A stretch of 64,000 nt of DNA. It comes from Neobacillus niacini. Lineage in GTDB: Bacteria > Bacillota > Bacilli > Bacillales > Cytobacillaceae. The stretch is from the NCBI RefSeq assembly GCF_030817595.1, contig NZ_JAUSZN010000001.1:3607001-3671000 (forward strand). The letters are read 5' to 3'. Under the pieces are notes generated by a model, which was not told the origin of the DNA, ran no database searches, and worked only from the letters and a program-made list of their open reading frames with translations. Within the stretch, counting starts at the first letter, position 1. Every line of letters begins with the position of its first letter. The translations under genes and the position numbers were made by a program. Shown one piece after another: positions 27,676-36,740 of this stretch.

Positions 27676-28953
27676 TTAATCAATTAATTCTAATTCAATC
27701 ACCGTATTCATTTCATCCGGCAGCGTTGCCCCTGCCAAATGGATAAATGCGCCGCTCTCAATATCAGAATACTGCTCAGCCATCCACGGAACTTCTACCT
27801 TCAATTCACTGCCATCCGCAAGCAGACGTGCTTTTTTTATTCGGCCTTTTAAGCCTTGGAAGTAAATTGGCCCAATGCCGCGGTCAAACACATGCGCATA
27901 TAAAAAACGGCCTTTTTGCGTATAACGTCCCCACTCCGGCTTTGCCATGGATGTAGCCGTACAGCCATAGATGCTGTCGCCGTTTTTCTCAAGCCACTTC
28001 CCGACTTCATCCAAAATGGCCAAGGATTGCTCCGGAATGACTCCCTTCGCATTCGGACCCACATTTAGCAGCAAATTCCCGCCCTTGCTGACACATTCTA
28101 CCAGCGTGCGAATAACCTGTTTCGGAGATTTATAGTTTACATCCTTCGAATGATAGCCCCAATGATCATTTAAAGTAATGCACGCCTCCCACGGAACCGG
28201 CTCCCCGTCTCCATTCACGATGCCGCCGACCGGAATAATCTGTTCAGGAGAGTAAAAATCGCCGGCATAAACTTCCGGCTCTGCGAGCTTAATATTGCCG
28301 CCAAGACGATTGTCAATCAGGACATCGGGCTGGATGGAACGAATCATTTCCACCAGTTTCGTTGCTTCCCATTTCTCCCCGGTCATGTCGTCATAGGAAA
28401 AATCAAACCAGAGAATATCAATCTTGCCGTAATTCGTTAAGAGCTCCTTGACTTGCCCGTGAAAATAACTCACATAGCGGGAAAAATCGGTCACTTCATC
28501 CTTATATTCCTCATTGTCCCGCATTGGATGCTGGCGGTCCCCGTATTTAGGATAATCCGGATGATGCCAATCAATGAGGGAATAGTAGAGTCCGACCTTT
28601 AATCCTTCCTCGCGAAAAGCCTCGACGTATTCCTTAATGAGGTCGCGCCCCGCCGGTGTATTGGTTGCTTTGTAGCCGGTCAGTTTACTATCAAACAAGC
28701 AGAAACCGTCATGGTGTTTCGCTGTAAGGACAACATATTTCTGTCCTGCTGCCTTAGCTGCTTTTGCCCATGCCCGCGGGTTATAACTGGTTGGATTGAA
28801 TTCCTCAAAAAACGGCTGATAGTCTTCAACACTTAAACGTTCGAAACTTCGTACCCATTCTCCTCTAGCAGGGATGGAATAAAGTCCCCAATGGATAAAT
28901 AAGCCGAAGCGGTCCTCCATAAACCACTGCACACGCCCTTCTCTTGTCTTCAT
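27676..28953 (-). CDS. Alpha-L-fucosidase, GH29 (fucosidase 2)
   Basis: 425 residues. GH29 landmarks are FGLFIHWGLYSIPARGEW, VLTAKHHDGFCLF, and KIDILWFDFSYDD with Asp184 as expected nucleophile; NLLLNVGPNAKG closes the barrel. A C-terminal beta-sandwich follows. It has no signal peptide. AAGGAG stands before the ATG. It is the last gene before the internal terminator and directly follows the FAH gene, so the enzyme that releases fucose is co-transcribed with the pathway that consumes it. Confidence 0.94.
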   Translation of the reverse strand: MKTREGRVQWFMEDRFGLFIHWGLYSIPARGEWVRSFERLSVEDYQPFFEEFNPTSYNPRAWAKAAKAAGQKYVVLTAKHHDGFCLFDSKLTGYKATNTPAGRDLIKEYVEAFREEGLKVGLYYSLIDWHHPDYPKYGDRQHPMRDNEEYKDEVTDFSRYVSYFHGQVKELLTNYGKIDILWFDFSYDDMTGEKWEATKLVEMIRSIQPDVLIDNRLGGNIKLAEPEVYAGDFYSPEQIIPVGGIVNGDGEPVPWEACITLNDHWGYHSKDVNYKSPKQVIRTLVECVSKGGNLLLNVGPNAKGVIPEQSLAILDEVGKWLEKNGDSIYGCTATSMAKPEWGRYTQKGRFLYAHVFDRGIGPIYFQGLKGRIKKARLLADGSELKVEVPWMAEQYSDIESGAFIHLAGATLPDEMNTVIELELID

Positions 28954-28990
28954 TTCTTCACTCCTTCTTTTCGATCAAAATTCCATTTAA

Positions 28991-29890
28991 TTAAATCGTT
29001 TCTTTTACAAAGGTATTCGTTAATGCGCCTAAATTTTCAATCTCAACGGTTACAACGTCCCCCGCCTGAAGATAAACCTGCTCAGACTCAGGCCTTCCTA
29101 AAACAACACCTTCTGGGGTCCCTGTTAAAATAAGGTCGCCGGGAACCAATGTCATATGCTGGGAGATATAGCTGACAATTTCCGCAACGGAAAAAATCAT
29201 ATCCTCTGTATTTGAATTTTGCCGTACTTCGCCATTGACAATGGTCTTTAAATTTAATTTTTGCGGATCCCCTACCTCATCTGCCGTCACAAGATAGGGG
29301 CCGACAGGACTGAAATCATCACAGGTTTTCCCTAACAGCCATTGAGGTGTTTTTAACTGAAGATCCCGTGCCGATAAATCATTTACCGTACAATAGCCAA
29401 ACACATAATCGAGTGCTTCTGCTTTTGATATATATTTTGCTTTTTTGCCAATCACAACCCCTAATTCCACTTCATAATCAAGTTTCTCGGTCACGATCGG
29501 AACCGCAATATCCCGCTTATGGCCCGTTAAGGTATTATTAAATTTATTAAAGAGAATTGGTACCTGTGGATACGGTGCATTCGTTTCATCTGCATGCTTG
29601 CGGTAATTTAAGCCGACACAGATGATTTTATTCGGCTGAACGACACAAGGCCCATATGTACAATTTTTCTCATCCACTAAATAAGGAGGATTGTCCGTTG
29701 TTTCCAGCCGGTTAATAAAATCCCTAATTTTTCCCACTGCTTCTACCCCATACTCAATTACCTCTGTAATGGTTGTGGGGATCTTTTTATCATTCCCGCC
29801 GTTCAAAGCCGCTTCAACATCAATAATACCCGCTTCGGTTTTGACCCCTAATGTTTTTCGTCCGTCTTTTTCAAGAGTTAAGAATTTCAA
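28991..29890 (-). CDS. Fumarylacetoacetate hydrolase family: probable 2,4-diketo-3-deoxy-L-fuconate hydrolase
   Basis: 299 residues of FAH fold. Key motifs are IICVGLNYRKHADE, KLDYEVELGVVIGKKA with the metal-binding Glu residues, and GYCTVNDLSARDLQ with the metal-binding Asp region. The start is TTG with TGGAGG upstream. In oxidative fucose and rhamnose routes an FAH-type enzyme cleaves the 2,4-diketo acid to pyruvate and lactate. That role fits here because a second dehydrogenase, a dehydratase, a lactonase and a first dehydrogenase precede it in the same order. Function is inferred from context; the family alone is broad. Confidence 0.88.
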   Translation of the reverse strand: MKFLTLEKDGRKTLGVKTEAGIIDVEAALNGGNDKKIPTTITEVIEYGVEAVGKIRDFINRLETTDNPPYLVDEKNCTYGPCVVQPNKIICVGLNYRKHADETNAPYPQVPILFNKFNNTLTGHKRDIAVPIVTEKLDYEVELGVVIGKKAKYISKAEALDYVFGYCTVNDLSARDLQLKTPQWLLGKTCDDFSPVGPYLVTADEVGDPQKLNLKTIVNGEVRQNSNTEDMIFSVAEIVSYISQHMTLVPGDLILTGTPEGVVLGRPESEQVYLQAGDVVTVEIENLGALTNTFVKETI

Positions 29891-29917
29891 TGTACTTCCT
29901 CCATTTCAATGATAAAA

Positions 29918-30691
29918 TCAAGCATTTTTCCCAAATACGACCCCGCCGTCAATATAAAGAGGCGAACCCATCATAAATTTCGACTCATCGGATGCTAAGA
30001 ACAAGGCTGCCTGTGCCACATCTTCCGGCCTGCCAAGATCACCGCTTAATTGTCTGGTTTTAATGGTCTTGATAGCTTCCTCCGGATCATCATAGGAGGT
30101 TTTTAAATAGTTTTCTACAAATGGTGTCAAAATTGTCCCTGGAAGCAAGGCATTTACACGGATATTGTACGGCGCATAATCAACCTGCATCGATTTTGTT
30201 AAGGAGAGTACAGCACCTTTCGTGGCTGCATAGGATGCCCGGTTTAAAAGCCCGATTTCAGCAATACAGGATGACATATTAATAATCGAACCGCTTCTTT
30301 GCTCCATCATATGCGGAATCGTATACTTGCTTGGCAGATAAACCCCTTTAATGTTCACATTGATGACCTTATCCCACATCTCGGGTTCAATTTCATGCAA
30401 ACGTCCTACCCCGCTGATCCCTGCATTATTAAAGAGAACGTCAATTCGTGAAAATTTCTCAATGGTTTGTTCAATCATGCCGCGGACAGATTCCGGGTCT
30501 GTTACATCAGCCTGAATAAAAATCGCATCTCCACCTGATTGAATGATTTCCTGAACAGTTTCATTGCCTTTTTCCGGATTTAAATCATTAATAACAACCC
30601 TTGCACCTTCTTTGGCAAACTGAATGGCCGTGCACTTTCCGATTCCTGACCCTGCACCAGTAATTAACGCAACTTTATCCTTTAATCTCAT
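29918..30691 (-). CDS. SDR dehydrogenase: probable 2-keto-3-deoxy-L-fuconate dehydrogenase
   Basis: 257 residues, classical short-chain dehydrogenase. NAD-binding motif TGAGSGIGKCT near residue 12, NNAG at about 87, catalytic Ser in MSSCIAE, and YAATKGAV with Tyr and Lys. The ATG at 30691 follows AAAGG; the frame opens six codons earlier. It lies 27 bases upstream of the FAH gene and downstream of the UxaA pair. It would oxidise the 4-hydroxyl of the dehydratase product before hydrolysis. The assignment between this SDR and that at 32257 rests on gene order and could be the reverse. Confidence 0.85.
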   Translation of the reverse strand: MRLKDKVALITGAGSGIGKCTAIQFAKEGARVVINDLNPEKGNETVQEIIQSGGDAIFIQADVTDPESVRGMIEQTIEKFSRIDVLFNNAGISGVGRLHEIEPEMWDKVINVNIKGVYLPSKYTIPHMMEQRSGSIINMSSCIAEIGLLNRASYAATKGAVLSLTKSMQVDYAPYNIRVNALLPGTILTPFVENYLKTSYDDPEEAIKTIKTRQLSGDLGRPEDVAQAALFLASDESKFMMGSPLYIDGGVVFGKNA

Positions 30692-30736
30692 TACCTTTAT
30701 TCCTTTCATAAAAAAGAATCTGTAACCTGTATTTTC

Positions 30737-31897
30737 TTATAAACTTATTCCAATTCTATTGATGCTAAATTCTTGATGGCCTAAAACTTCTGCCTTCGTT
30801 AGACTGCCAGAAGCAACACTGACAATTTCATCAAAAATCCTCTTCCCTGCTTGTTCGAGTGTTTCTTTCCCTTGCAAGACCGCGCTAGTATCAATATCAA
30901 TATTGTCCTCCATGCGTTTGGCAGTTCGTTCGTTCCCAGTAATCTTGATAACAGGAATAATTGGATTTCCGGTTGGAGTTCCTACCCCTGTCGTAAAACA
31001 TACGAGATGTACTCCCGCAGCAGCCATGCCAGAAACACATTCAATATCATTTCCTGGAGAGTCCATGAAATAAAAACCCTTTCCTTTTATCGGTTCTGCA
31101 TACTCGACAACACCTTTTAGTGATGAAGAGCCTGCTTTACTAATACAACCTAAGGATTTCTCTTCAATGGTCGACAATCCGCCTTCAATATTGCCTGGAC
31201 TTGGATTCCCGCCGCGCATGTCTACTCCCATACGGTCAATTTCCATTTCAAAATTTCTAATACAGTCGTAAAGTTTATGATGCACTTCGGCCGATACCGC
31301 TTTTTCCGCTAAAATATGTTCCGCTCCGATGATTTCTGTTGTTTCTCCCATCACAATCGTGCCATTCTCTGCAACAAGTAAGTCAGACGCCTTTCCTAGT
31401 GCCGGGTTACTGCATAAGCCCGATGTTGCATCCGACCCGCCGCATTTTACCCCGACAATCAATTCAGACAGGTCAATATCTACTCTTTGTCCATCCTGAA
31501 CTTGTTTAACCAATTCCTTAGCAGCTTCGATTCCTTTTTGGATCGTTTTAATCGTCCCGCCTTCATCTTGGATATCAAGCCAGATCACCGGTTTGCCTGT
31601 TTCCATGATTTCATCGCGAATTTGTTCGGCATTCATAACCTCGCAGCCAAGACTGATGATTAATACGGCACCGACATTGGGGTTTTTCCCCATACCGACT
31701 AATACTTGATGTGTTCTTTCCTTGTCTTTTCCCACCTGGCTGCAGCCATGCTGGTGGGGAATCGCAACGGTTCCAGACACCTGCTGCCCAATTCGATTCA
31801 CCACTTGATTAGAACAAATAACAGTTGGCATTAGCAGCACATGATTTCGAATTCCTACACTGCCGTCTGGTCTTTTATACCCCTTTATGATGGTCAT
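30737..31897 (-). CDS. UxaA family dehydratase, large subunit (probable L-fuconate dehydratase)
   Basis: 386 residues corresponding to the C-terminal part of altronate/galactarate dehydratase. Signature stretches are GSVGIRNHVLLMPTVIC, HQHGCSQVGKD, KCGGSDATSGLCSNPALG and GGLSTIEEKSLG; the conserved Cys and His bind iron in characterised relatives. The ATG overlaps the stop of the small-subunit gene by 4 bases. In single-chain UxaA the two parts are fused. A split pair with fucose genes is known in the Campylobacter jejuni fucose locus (Cj0482/Cj0483), which supports L-fuconate as substrate here. Confidence 0.87.
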   Translation of the reverse strand: MTIIKGYKRPDGSVGIRNHVLLMPTVICSNQVVNRIGQQVSGTVAIPHQHGCSQVGKDKERTHQVLVGMGKNPNVGAVLIISLGCEVMNAEQIRDEIMETGKPVIWLDIQDEGGTIKTIQKGIEAAKELVKQVQDGQRVDIDLSELIVGVKCGGSDATSGLCSNPALGKASDLLVAENGTIVMGETTEIIGAEHILAEKAVSAEVHHKLYDCIRNFEMEIDRMGVDMRGGNPSPGNIEGGLSTIEEKSLGCISKAGSSSLKGVVEYAEPIKGKGFYFMDSPGNDIECVSGMAAAGVHLVCFTTGVGTPTGNPIIPVIKITGNERTAKRMEDNIDIDTSAVLQGKETLEQAGKRIFDEIVSVASGSLTKAEVLGHQEFSINRIGISL

Positions 31898-32229
31898 GAA
31901 TTCTTCACCTCTTTTTGTATATGAGCATCCCCCCGGCCGCGAATGCCTTCGATATTTTGAACATGCACATGTTCACCACGATCAATAAACTCCGTGGCAG
32001 CGCCAATTGATTCCCCGTACTTCAAGATTCGTTCCCCTTTTGGAATCGGGTATAATGCCACTTTATGTCCAAAGCGAATATCACTTTTTACCACTAATGT
32101 CTGTAGTTTCCCTTCAAATGTGTAGGTAATATTTTCGCCTGCCTTCACATCACGGAGCAGTGTCGCTACATTGTCTTTTCTATTCAAAACAATACTCGAC
32201 ATTTCAGAATTAAAGTCATAAACTGCCAT
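31894..32229 (-). CDS. UxaA family dehydratase, small (SAF-domain) subunit
   Basis: 111 residues matching the N-terminal SAF domain of altronate dehydratase: VATLLRDVKAGENITYTF, VKSDIRFGHKVALYPI and GERILKYGESIGAATEFI followed by the HVHVQNIEG motif. AGAGGGG precedes the ATG. It is the partner of the protein encoded immediately downstream, with overlapping stop and start codons, and the two should form one enzyme. Confidence 0.87.
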   Translation of the reverse strand: MAVYDFNSEMSSIVLNRKDNVATLLRDVKAGENITYTFEGKLQTLVVKSDIRFGHKVALYPIPKGERILKYGESIGAATEFIDRGEHVHVQNIEGIRGRGDAHIQKEVKNS

Positions 32230-32256
32230 GATTTACCCCTCTTTCCTATCATTATA

Positions 32257-33057
32257 TTAAACTACTGCACGATCCCATTCTGGCTTAGGTCCAGCTGCAT
32301 ACCCAATGGTGGCACCGCCATCCACGACAATATTTTCCCCTGTTACAAAGGAGGAATCATCACTCGCGAGAAACAACGCAACCTTGGCAATTTCATTTGA
32401 GGTTGCTGTTCTCCCTAATAAATGGGAACGGTCCTGAGCAAGACTTGCCCGCTCAGGATTTTCCTGCTTTTGCAGCCAATCCGAAAGCAAAGGTGTTTTG
32501 ACACCCGCAGGACTAATCGAATTAACTCTAATTCCAAGCGGCGCAAGGTCAATCGCCAGTGCTTTCGTTAAGGCAATAACGGCTCCCTTTGTTGCAGAAT
32601 AGGCCGGATTAAATTGCTGGCCGACAACCCCTGTCATGGAACCCATATTTACGATGCTGCCTTTGCTCGCCTTTAAATGTTCTAATCCATATTTAATGGT
32701 AAGAAACATACTTTTTACATTCACGTCAAAAAGCCTATTCCATTCATGCTCCTGAATTTCTTCAATCTTTTTCGGTAATATGGTACCTGCATTGTTGAAT
32801 AAAATATCAATTCCACCAAATCTTTGAATCACAGAAGTGATCAAATCTTTTACTTGGTCTTCATTGGAAAGATCGCAACATATCCCGATTGCTTCACAGC
32901 CTTGTTGCTGTAATTCCTGAACAGTCTCATTAAGTTTTTCCTTATTAATATCAACCACAGCAATTTTCGCTCCTTCAGATGCGAAGACCTCCGCAGCAGC
33001 TTTCCCAATTCCACTGCCGCTCCCGGTAATGATGGCTGTTTTATTATGTAATCTCAT
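32257..33057 (-). CDS. SDR dehydrogenase: probable L-fucose dehydrogenase
   Basis: 266 residues. TGSGSGIGKAA near residue 12, NNAG at about 88, MGSMTG with the catalytic Ser, and YSATKGAV with Tyr and Lys. The ATG at 33057 has GGAGGAGG upstream. It lies 17 bases downstream of the lactonase gene. It would oxidise L-fucose at C1 to the lactone using NAD(P). It shares the fold and only moderate similarity with the SDR at 29918, consistent with two different steps of one pathway. Confidence 0.85.
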   Translation of the reverse strand: MRLHNKTAIITGSGSGIGKAAAEVFASEGAKIAVVDINKEKLNETVQELQQQGCEAIGICCDLSNEDQVKDLITSVIQRFGGIDILFNNAGTILPKKIEEIQEHEWNRLFDVNVKSMFLTIKYGLEHLKASKGSIVNMGSMTGVVGQQFNPAYSATKGAVIALTKALAIDLAPLGIRVNSISPAGVKTPLLSDWLQKQENPERASLAQDRSHLLGRTATSNEIAKVALFLASDDSSFVTGENIVVDGGATIGYAAGPKPEWDRAVV

Positions 33058-33074
33058 GTCAATCCTCCTCCAAT

Positions 33075-33908
33075 TCATAAATTTAGTTTATAAAACCCAC
33101 TGGCATTTCCTCCAAAAATTGCTGCCTTATCGCTATCCGTTAAATGGTCCGGCAAGGTGGAAAGCAATAGTTCAACTACATCCTGATAGCTTGCTTTTAA
33201 GAGACATACAGGCCAATCACTCCCAAACATCACGGAATGGGGCCCGAAGACTTTGATGACATGCTGGACAAAAGGCTCAATTTTCGATGTCTGTATTTCT
33301 TGACCCGCTTCTGTCACCATTCCTGACAGCTTGCACATGACATTTTTGTAACTGGAAATTTCTGTGATTTGCTCCTTCCACGGCTTGATGATTTGCTCGG
33401 CTATCCTTGGCTTTCCCAAATGATTAATAACAGCCCGTAAACTTGGAAAAATTTCTAATAGCTGAACGATGGCAGGTAGATGGTGCGGATAAATTAATAG
33501 ATCGATTGGAAAGTCATCTTCAACAAGTAGTTCGATATTCTTTAAGACACTTTTTCTAAGGATCCATTTGTCATCCTCTAAATCCTGTAACATCGGCCTG
33601 ATCCCAACGAATCCCTTATGACTTCTAAGCCTCCTGTATTCGCTTGTATAACTTGGAGATTCCATGTCCAGCCAGCCAACCACACCGGCTATGAACTCAT
33701 TCTGTTCATACAATTCCAGTAAAAACTCCGTTTCTGCTATGGTAGGAGCCGCTTGAACCAGAATGGTCTTATCCATTCGAAATGGCTGTAAATGTGGGGA
33801 CAAATCCTCTGGTAAATAATCCTGATATAATATTGAAAAATCAGGAGTCAACCAATCATAATCACCCCGCGCTAACTTCCAAAAATGTTGGTGGGAATCA
33901 ATTCTCAT
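33075..33908 (-). CDS. Amidohydrolase family: probable L-fucono-1,5-lactonase
   Basis: 277 residues of the Amidohydro_2 type. MRIDSHQHFWKL carries the HxH-type metal motif (here HQH), HLGKP has the next His, and MFGSDWPVC the terminal Asp. Relatives such as FucD-type lactonases open sugar lactones in the oxidative fucose route. AAAGGGATT precedes the ATG. It is the first gene of the catabolic operon. Two LacI operators lie upstream in the intergenic region shared with the regulator gene on the opposite strand. Confidence 0.88.
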   Translation of the reverse strand: MRIDSHQHFWKLARGDYDWLTPDFSILYQDYLPEDLSPHLQPFRMDKTILVQAAPTIAETEFLLELYEQNEFIAGVVGWLDMESPSYTSEYRRLRSHKGFVGIRPMLQDLEDDKWILRKSVLKNIELLVEDDFPIDLLIYPHHLPAIVQLLEIFPSLRAVINHLGKPRIAEQIIKPWKEQITEISSYKNVMCKLSGMVTEAGQEIQTSKIEPFVQHVIKVFGPHSVMFGSDWPVCLLKASYQDVVELLLSTLPDHLTDSDKAAIFGGNASGFYKLNL

Positions 33909-33967
33909 AGCTATAATCCCTTTCAGCAGCCACGCCCAATTTTGCCTTTGGGAGTGGGTAGTTGAGT

Positions 33968-33979
33968 GTAATCGGTAAC
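33968..33979 (-). promoter_or_regulatory. LacI-type operator upstream of the fucose catabolic operon
   Basis: GTAATCGGTAAC differs from the reverse of the other operators (GTTATCGGTAAC) at one base. It lies 60 bases before the lactonase start in the divergent region. Confidence 0.65.
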
Positions 33980-34036
33980 GGATAATTTGGTCATTTCCCC
34001 TAAACTCTGTCGTTTTGTTGTTAGAAAATTATAAAT

Positions 34037-34048
34037 GTTACCCATAAC
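34037..34048 (+). promoter_or_regulatory. LacI-type operator upstream of lacI-like gene
   Basis: GTTACCCATAAC, one base different from the operators at 17671 and 40457. It lies 86 bases before the regulator start and fits autoregulation plus control of the divergent operon. The distance to the neighbouring site is about seven helical turns. Confidence 0.65.
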
Positions 34049-34133
34049 ATAAAAATATCACGGAAGGGGGTTGCTGTCAATCAAGGAATGCCATATATTT
34101 ATAGTAAGGAATATTTTTAGAAGGAGAAATGAT

Positions 34134-35144
34134 ATGGCCACAATTTACGACATAGCAAAAAAAGCAAATGTCTCTCCTATGACCGTTTCAAGAGTAGTGA
34201 ATAATTCAGGGAAAATTAGTGAAAAAACAAGAGAGAAAGTGGAAAAGATTATTGAGGAGCTAAATTATATCCCTAATAATGCTGCCAGGAGCTTAACGCT
34301 TAAACAATCAAAAATATTGTCATTGGTAATAACGGATATAACCAACCCATTTTATACAAAAGTTGCCCGTGGCGCTGAGGATAAAGCAAAACAAATGGGG
34401 TATCGTTTACTTTTAAGCAATAGTGATGAAAGCTTCGAAAAAGAATCTGAATATGTTGATATGCTTATTTCGTCAGGTGTTGACGGCGTACTCATGGCAC
34501 CATCCGGGGATGAATCACAAAAAAATCTTAAAACCCTGATAAAAAATAGAATACCGTTCGTATTAATCGACCGGCATGTAAAGGGAATTGACTGTGACTT
34601 AGTCATGGGTGACAGTTACCAGGGGACAAGGCAGCTGTTAGAACATTTAATTGGGCAAGGCCACTCAAAAATTGCGCTCATCAATGGTCCAACGAATGTT
34701 TCAACAGCACGTGAAAGGGAAAAAGCGTATTTTGAAATATTGCGCTTAGCTGGCATCGAAGCAGACAAAAAGCTTGCCGCCAATATTTCCTATATGCAGA
34801 ATGATTCCTATAAATTTGTTAAAAATCTTATCTCACTACCCGAGTCCAGCAGGCCGACAGCAATTTTTGCAGCGAACAACTTTATTGCGATTAACACGAT
34901 TAAAAGCCTTCGCCAATTAAATGTCCGGGTACCTGAAGACATAGCGATTGTTTGTTTCGATGATCCGGATCCAATTCCGGATTTCAATCCGTTTCTAACG
35001 ATTGCCGCGCAGCCGGCATACAATTTCGGGTATATGGGAATTCAGTTATTAATTGAACGAATCGAAGGCAATGGCCCGGCGGAAAAGCAAAAGGTCATCC
35101 TGCCACCGGAAATCATTATTCGAAGTTCTTCCTTGAAAAAATAA
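34134..35144 (+). CDS. LacI family transcriptional regulator (candidate fucose regulator)
   Basis: 336 residues from the ATG at 34134, which has AGAAGGAG at good distance; the frame opens 21 codons upstream without a site. The N-terminal helix-turn-helix reads ATIYDIAKKANVSPMTVSRVV, with the LacI hinge helix NNAARSLTL. The effector domain has ITDITNPFYTKVARG and PTAIFAANNFIA. It is one of only two plus-strand genes and is transcribed divergently from the fucose operon. Five copies of a shared operator occur in front of fucose genes, including its own. The inducer is probably L-fucose or a pathway intermediate (inference). Confidence 0.93.
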   Translation: MATIYDIAKKANVSPMTVSRVVNNSGKISEKTREKVEKIIEELNYIPNNAARSLTLKQSKILSLVITDITNPFYTKVARGAEDKAKQMGYRLLLSNSDESFEKESEYVDMLISSGVDGVLMAPSGDESQKNLKTLIKNRIPFVLIDRHVKGIDCDLVMGDSYQGTRQLLEHLIGQGHSKIALINGPTNVSTAREREKAYFEILRLAGIEADKKLAANISYMQNDSYKFVKNLISLPESSRPTAIFAANNFIAINTIKSLRQLNVRVPEDIAIVCFDDPDPIPDFNPFLTIAAQPAYNFGYMGIQLLIERIEGNGPAEKQKVILPPEIIIRSSSLKK

Positions 35145-35150
35145 AACAAG

Positions 35151-35227
35151 AAAAGGTCTGACCTCAGCTTTACACACAAACGCAATCAATAAGCGGCATT
35201 TTGTGGTTATGAGGTCAGACCCTTTTA
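35151..35227. terminator. Long inverted repeat, probable bidirectional terminator
   Basis: Arms AAAAGGTCTGACCTC (35151-35165) and GAGGTCAGACCCTTTT (35211-35226) are complementary apart from one bulged base, with a 45-base loop. Flanking A- and T-runs make it suitable to end the lacI-like gene from the left and the GH29 gene from the right. The GGTCTGACC core also looks like a dispersed Bacillus repeat. Confidence 0.7.
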
Positions 35228-35283
35228 GTTACCTGATTTTTTTAACATCGTTTTAAAGAACACCACTCTTCAATGGGACGGGT

Positions 35284-36657
35284 TTAAGTTAATTTAAAGA
35301 CATAGGCAATTGGAGCCTTTTCTCCCTCTCCCAATCTTGGAACCTTAACCGTTAATCCAGCATCCGTCTGTTCAAATTCGACGAAACCTTTTCCACCGAG
35401 CATTTCCACTTGATTAACCTTTTGGGTATATGGGATCGTCAAAGATTCTTCAAAAGAATAATCAGCTTCATTTTTAAATAGACGGAAACAATAGGTAGTG
35501 TCTCCTTTGCATGTAAAAGCAAAATCTTCTGTAAAGTAAGGGGCACAAATACGTGTACCGTAAATGGCTTCACCATAAACCTTTAACCATTCACCCAGTT
35601 CCTTCATTCTCTCGATGGCCCTTCTAGGCAGGCGACCATCAGGCTGTGGCGCCACATTAAGAGCAAGATTTCCGCCTTTTGATACAACTTCAACCAAAAT
35701 ATTTACAAGTTCACGTGTAGACTTATAGTCATCTTCATATCTAAATGAAAAAGCAGTTCCCATCGTGATACAGCTTTCCCAAGGTACATGCAGTGCCCGT
35801 TTAGGGATGGTCTGTTCAGGTGTAACATAATTTTCAAACGGTCCGCCAATTGTTCTGTCCGCTGTCAGCAGCCATGGCTGTAATTTGCGAGCTTTTTCCA
35901 CTACTTCCCCAAGGCGGATGTCCTGTTTTCCTTTCCCGACCCAACCGGCATCCAACCACAAAATATCAATCTTTCCGTAATTGGACATCAGCTCCATAAT
36001 TTGATTATGGGTAAAGTTTACAAACTGATCCCATAGCCATGGATATTCTTTTGGATCATAGGAAGGACCGCGCCACATATCCCTGCCTCTTTCCATTCCC
36101 GGGGCCCAATAATACTCCGTATTCCAATCGGCTTTAGAGAAGTAGGAAGCAATCCCTAAACCTTTATTGCGAAAGGCATCGAAAACATGCTTGCATATAT
36201 CCGCATATTTATGGGCATGGAAAGGGCAATCCGGACCTGTAATTCGATAATCCGTCTCTTTTGTATCCCACATACTAAAGCCATCATGGTGTTTAGTCGT
36301 AAAAATTAAATATCTGAAGCCATTTTCTGAAGCCAAATCTGCCCATTCTTCAGGCTGAAATCGAAGAGGATTAAAGGTTTTGTTTAGATCGAAGTATTGC
36401 CGTTTGAATTCCTCACCATCAGAGGTCCAGTCAATATCGGTCCGTGACCATTCTGCATCCTTATCACTTAATGCCCATGATTCTACTAGCCCCAATTGTG
36501 AATAAGGCCCCCAATGCATCATTAGCGCAAGCTTCTGGTCCTTAAACCACTCTAACCTCTCCAACAGAAGCGGATCTTCCGGTTTAACCCATTCCTTTTC
36601 AGAGCTGTAGTTATGAACACCTTCCGTAATTTCCTTTTCTTTAACCTCATTAGCCAT
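35284..36657 (-). CDS. Alpha-L-fucosidase, GH29 (fucosidase 3)
   Basis: 457 residues from the ATG at 36657 with AGGGGAG upstream. Landmarks: LALMMHWGPYSQLGLVESW, FTTKHHDGFSMWDTKETDY, and YGKIDILWLDAGW with Asp236 as expected nucleophile; GGNLALNVAPQPDGRLP closes the barrel. It is cytoplasmic. It lies between the LacI gene and a solute-binding protein gene and is likely the last gene of the importer unit that starts at 40415. Its divergence from fucosidases 1 and 2 suggests another linkage specificity. Confidence 0.93.
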   Translation of the reverse strand: MANEVKEKEITEGVHNYSSEKEWVKPEDPLLLERLEWFKDQKLALMMHWGPYSQLGLVESWALSDKDAEWSRTDIDWTSDGEEFKRQYFDLNKTFNPLRFQPEEWADLASENGFRYLIFTTKHHDGFSMWDTKETDYRITGPDCPFHAHKYADICKHVFDAFRNKGLGIASYFSKADWNTEYYWAPGMERGRDMWRGPSYDPKEYPWLWDQFVNFTHNQIMELMSNYGKIDILWLDAGWVGKGKQDIRLGEVVEKARKLQPWLLTADRTIGGPFENYVTPEQTIPKRALHVPWESCITMGTAFSFRYEDDYKSTRELVNILVEVVSKGGNLALNVAPQPDGRLPRRAIERMKELGEWLKVYGEAIYGTRICAPYFTEDFAFTCKGDTTYCFRLFKNEADYSFEESLTIPYTQKVNQVEMLGGKGFVEFEQTDAGLTVKVPRLGEGEKAPIAYVFKLT

Positions 36658-36740
36658 AAAATCATCTCCCCTTTGAATGGTAAACGAAAAAGAGAAGAAC
36701 ATCTCTTCCCCTTTTCGTACAGAGCAATTAAACTAGTAAA

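Noticed and set aside
35151..35227. Miniature transposable element
   Set aside because: The inverted repeat has A/T runs suited to a terminator, no target-site duplication was seen, and no further copy occurs in the window.
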